The notes under the pieces: model-generated | The model's input: the letters and a program-made list of their open reading frames with translations, nothing else | Databases searched by the model: none | Told to the model about the DNA's origin: nothing | DNA from: Anaerolineales bacterium | Lineage (GTDB): Bacteria; Chloroflexota; Anaerolineae; Anaerolineales; Villigracilaceae | Direction: 5' to 3' | Assembly (NCBI GenBank): GCA_025938055.1 | Contig: JAICQC010000266.1 | Location: forward strand, 1-6,500 | DNA: 6,500 bases | Part shown: piece by piece, positions 5,702-6,500 of the stretch | How the letters are laid out: each line of letters begins with the position of its first letter | How positions within the stretch are numbered: the stretch's first letter is position 1 | Translations under genes and position numbers: made by a program

Positions 5702-6433
5702 TCACTGACGTGGGCCCTGCTCCTCCAAAACCCTGAGTAACTCTGTTCTCGTGAACGGTATATCGTGCCCCTCCACGTACAGGTGGTAAGCGCTACTCTG
5801 AAGTTTCCTGAGCATCTCCAGGGAGGGTGCCGAGTCTGGTTTGCGCAGGTACAAAGGTGGAGGATAGTAGCAATCGCCAAGAAACATTACCCCATCCTGT
5901 GGTACCTTGACAACGATCGAGTCTTCGGAATGTTCGCCGCCCACATGCTCCAGTTCAATGGCGAGCTCATCCAAGTGGATGATTTTGTCTTTTGCAAATG
6001 TCTGTTCGGGAACCACGATCCGAAATGAACTCCAGTCGCCGACCGCCCGTGCCCGCGCCTGATAACTGGTTGTGAGGATTGGGTTGCGCCGGATCTCCTC
6101 GTTCATGTATTCAATCCCCCACGGTTTCTGCGCTTCCTCGTGCAGGGCGTTTCGACAAAGGGCGTGCGCTGTGACTGGAGCATCGAACTCACACGCCCCG
6201 TAGACGTGATCCCAGTGACGGTGAGTATAGATAATCTGGGATACGGGCGGAAGATTGCAACTTGCCAGTTCCGTTTTGAGCAGGCGAGCCAGGCGCGGGC
6301 TGTTACCTGCATCCACCAGCACGCTCTCCCACCGGGTGCTGATCACGCCAATGGAACTCTGTACGGCGTCTGGATCAGGGTCGTGAGGGTAGTACCATGT
6401 ATGCTCAGTAAGCTGGGTTAGCTTTTGATTCAT
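5702..6433 (-). CDS. MBL-fold metallo-hydrolase
   Basis: The 243-residue protein has the complete zinc-ligand set of the metallo-beta-lactamase fold: HRHWDH (His71, His73, Asp75, His76), GGEHSEDS (His168), FLGDC (Asp187) and VEGHD (His223). It opens with a short beta-rich segment containing SSIGVISTRWESVLVDAGNSP (26-46), the strand-turn with Asp41-Ala-Gly typical of the fold. A Tyr/Pro-rich loop (YYPPPLYLRKPDSAP, 189-203) follows the Asp187 ligand and probably lines the active site. No signal peptide is seen, so it should be cytoplasmic. MBL hydrolases include thioesterases, lactonases and many others; nothing here specifies the substrate, and resistance function should not be assumed. The ATG at 6433 is preceded by GGTGAT, a fair ribosome binding site about 6 bases away. 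The gene meets the broken plus-strand gene tail to tail; no obvious terminator lies in the 15-base gap. Confidence 0.92.
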   Translation of the reverse strand: MNQKLTQLTEHTWYYPHDPDPDAVQSSIGVISTRWESVLVDAGNSPRLARLLKTELASCNLPPVSQIIYTHRHWDHVYGACEFDAPVTAHALCRNALHEEAQKPWGIEYMNEEIRRNPILTTSYQARARAVGDWSSFRIVVPEQTFAKDKIIHLDELAIELEHVGGEHSEDSIVVKVPQDGVMFLGDCYYPPPLYLRKPDSAPSLEMLRKLQSSAYHLYVEGHDIPFTRTELLRVLEEQGPRQ

Positions 6434-6458
6434 GGATCATCACCCACTCAACTCACGG

Positions 6459-6472
6459 ATGTCCATAGACAT
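6459..6472. repeat. short inverted repeat upstream of the MBL gene
   Basis: ATGTC, CATA, GACAT forms a perfect 5-base inverted repeat with a 4-base spacer, 26 bases upstream of the MBL start codon. It could be an operator or a leader hairpin, but a repeat this short arises by chance fairly often. The remaining bases to 6500 are open in all three minus-strand frames, so whether an upstream gene ends here cannot be judged. Confidence 0.25.
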
Positions 6473-6500
6473 AGAAGATGTAATCTTGATATTCTGTTTC

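Noticed and set aside
6434..6500. The end of an upstream minus-strand gene at the right edge of the window
   Set aside because: All three minus-strand frames are open over this short stretch, so no frame can be preferred and no coding claim is supported.

Overview
The window looks like a piece of bacterial chromosome, mostly of moderately high GC, with six intact genes, one broken gene and several short intergenic repeats. I infer a Chloroflexota (Anaerolineae-like) host from the style of NuoA, the threonine/proline-rich lipoprotein and the small membrane protein with a proline-rich tail. This is an impression from family resemblance, not a computed placement. All intact genes are on the minus strand; only the broken gene is on the plus strand.

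Right to left, which is the direction of transcription for most of the window: positions 5702-6433 encode an MBL-fold metallo-hydrolase. It converges, 15 bases apart, with a plus-strand DUF3052-like gene (5260-5686) that is interrupted by one extra base in a run of seven T. A 192-base intergenic stretch separates that gene from a divergent metallophosphoesterase (4126-5067). A clear TATAAT box there favours a GTG start over the longer ATG reading. Downstream lies a 239-base gap (3887-4125) with a nested palindromic repeat, an imperfect copy of the metallophosphoesterase's last codons, and an extended -10 promoter for the next gene. That gene is a large APC-superfamily permease (2240-3886).

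After a strong hairpin (2192-2224) comes a tight three-gene cassette: a minimal nucleotidyltransferase (1426-2181), a 55-residue one-helix membrane protein whose ATG overlaps the previous stop (1262-1429), and an exported, probably lipid-anchored protein 5 bases further on (513-1256). The cassette ends in a good terminator-like hairpin (485-523). The window closes with nuoA (2-355), normally the first gene of the complex I operon, so the rest of nuo probably lies beyond position 1.

Functionally, nuoA belongs to respiratory energy conservation, the permease to amino-acid or amine transport, and the two metallohydrolases are generic enzymes without identifiable substrates. The nucleotidyltransferase/small membrane protein/lipoprotein cassette is the most system-like arrangement, but nothing in the sequence proves a defence or signalling role. 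I do not see a convincing undescribed system here. No tRNA, rRNA, CRISPR array or transposase gene was seen, and no gene-free stretch exceeds 300 bases.
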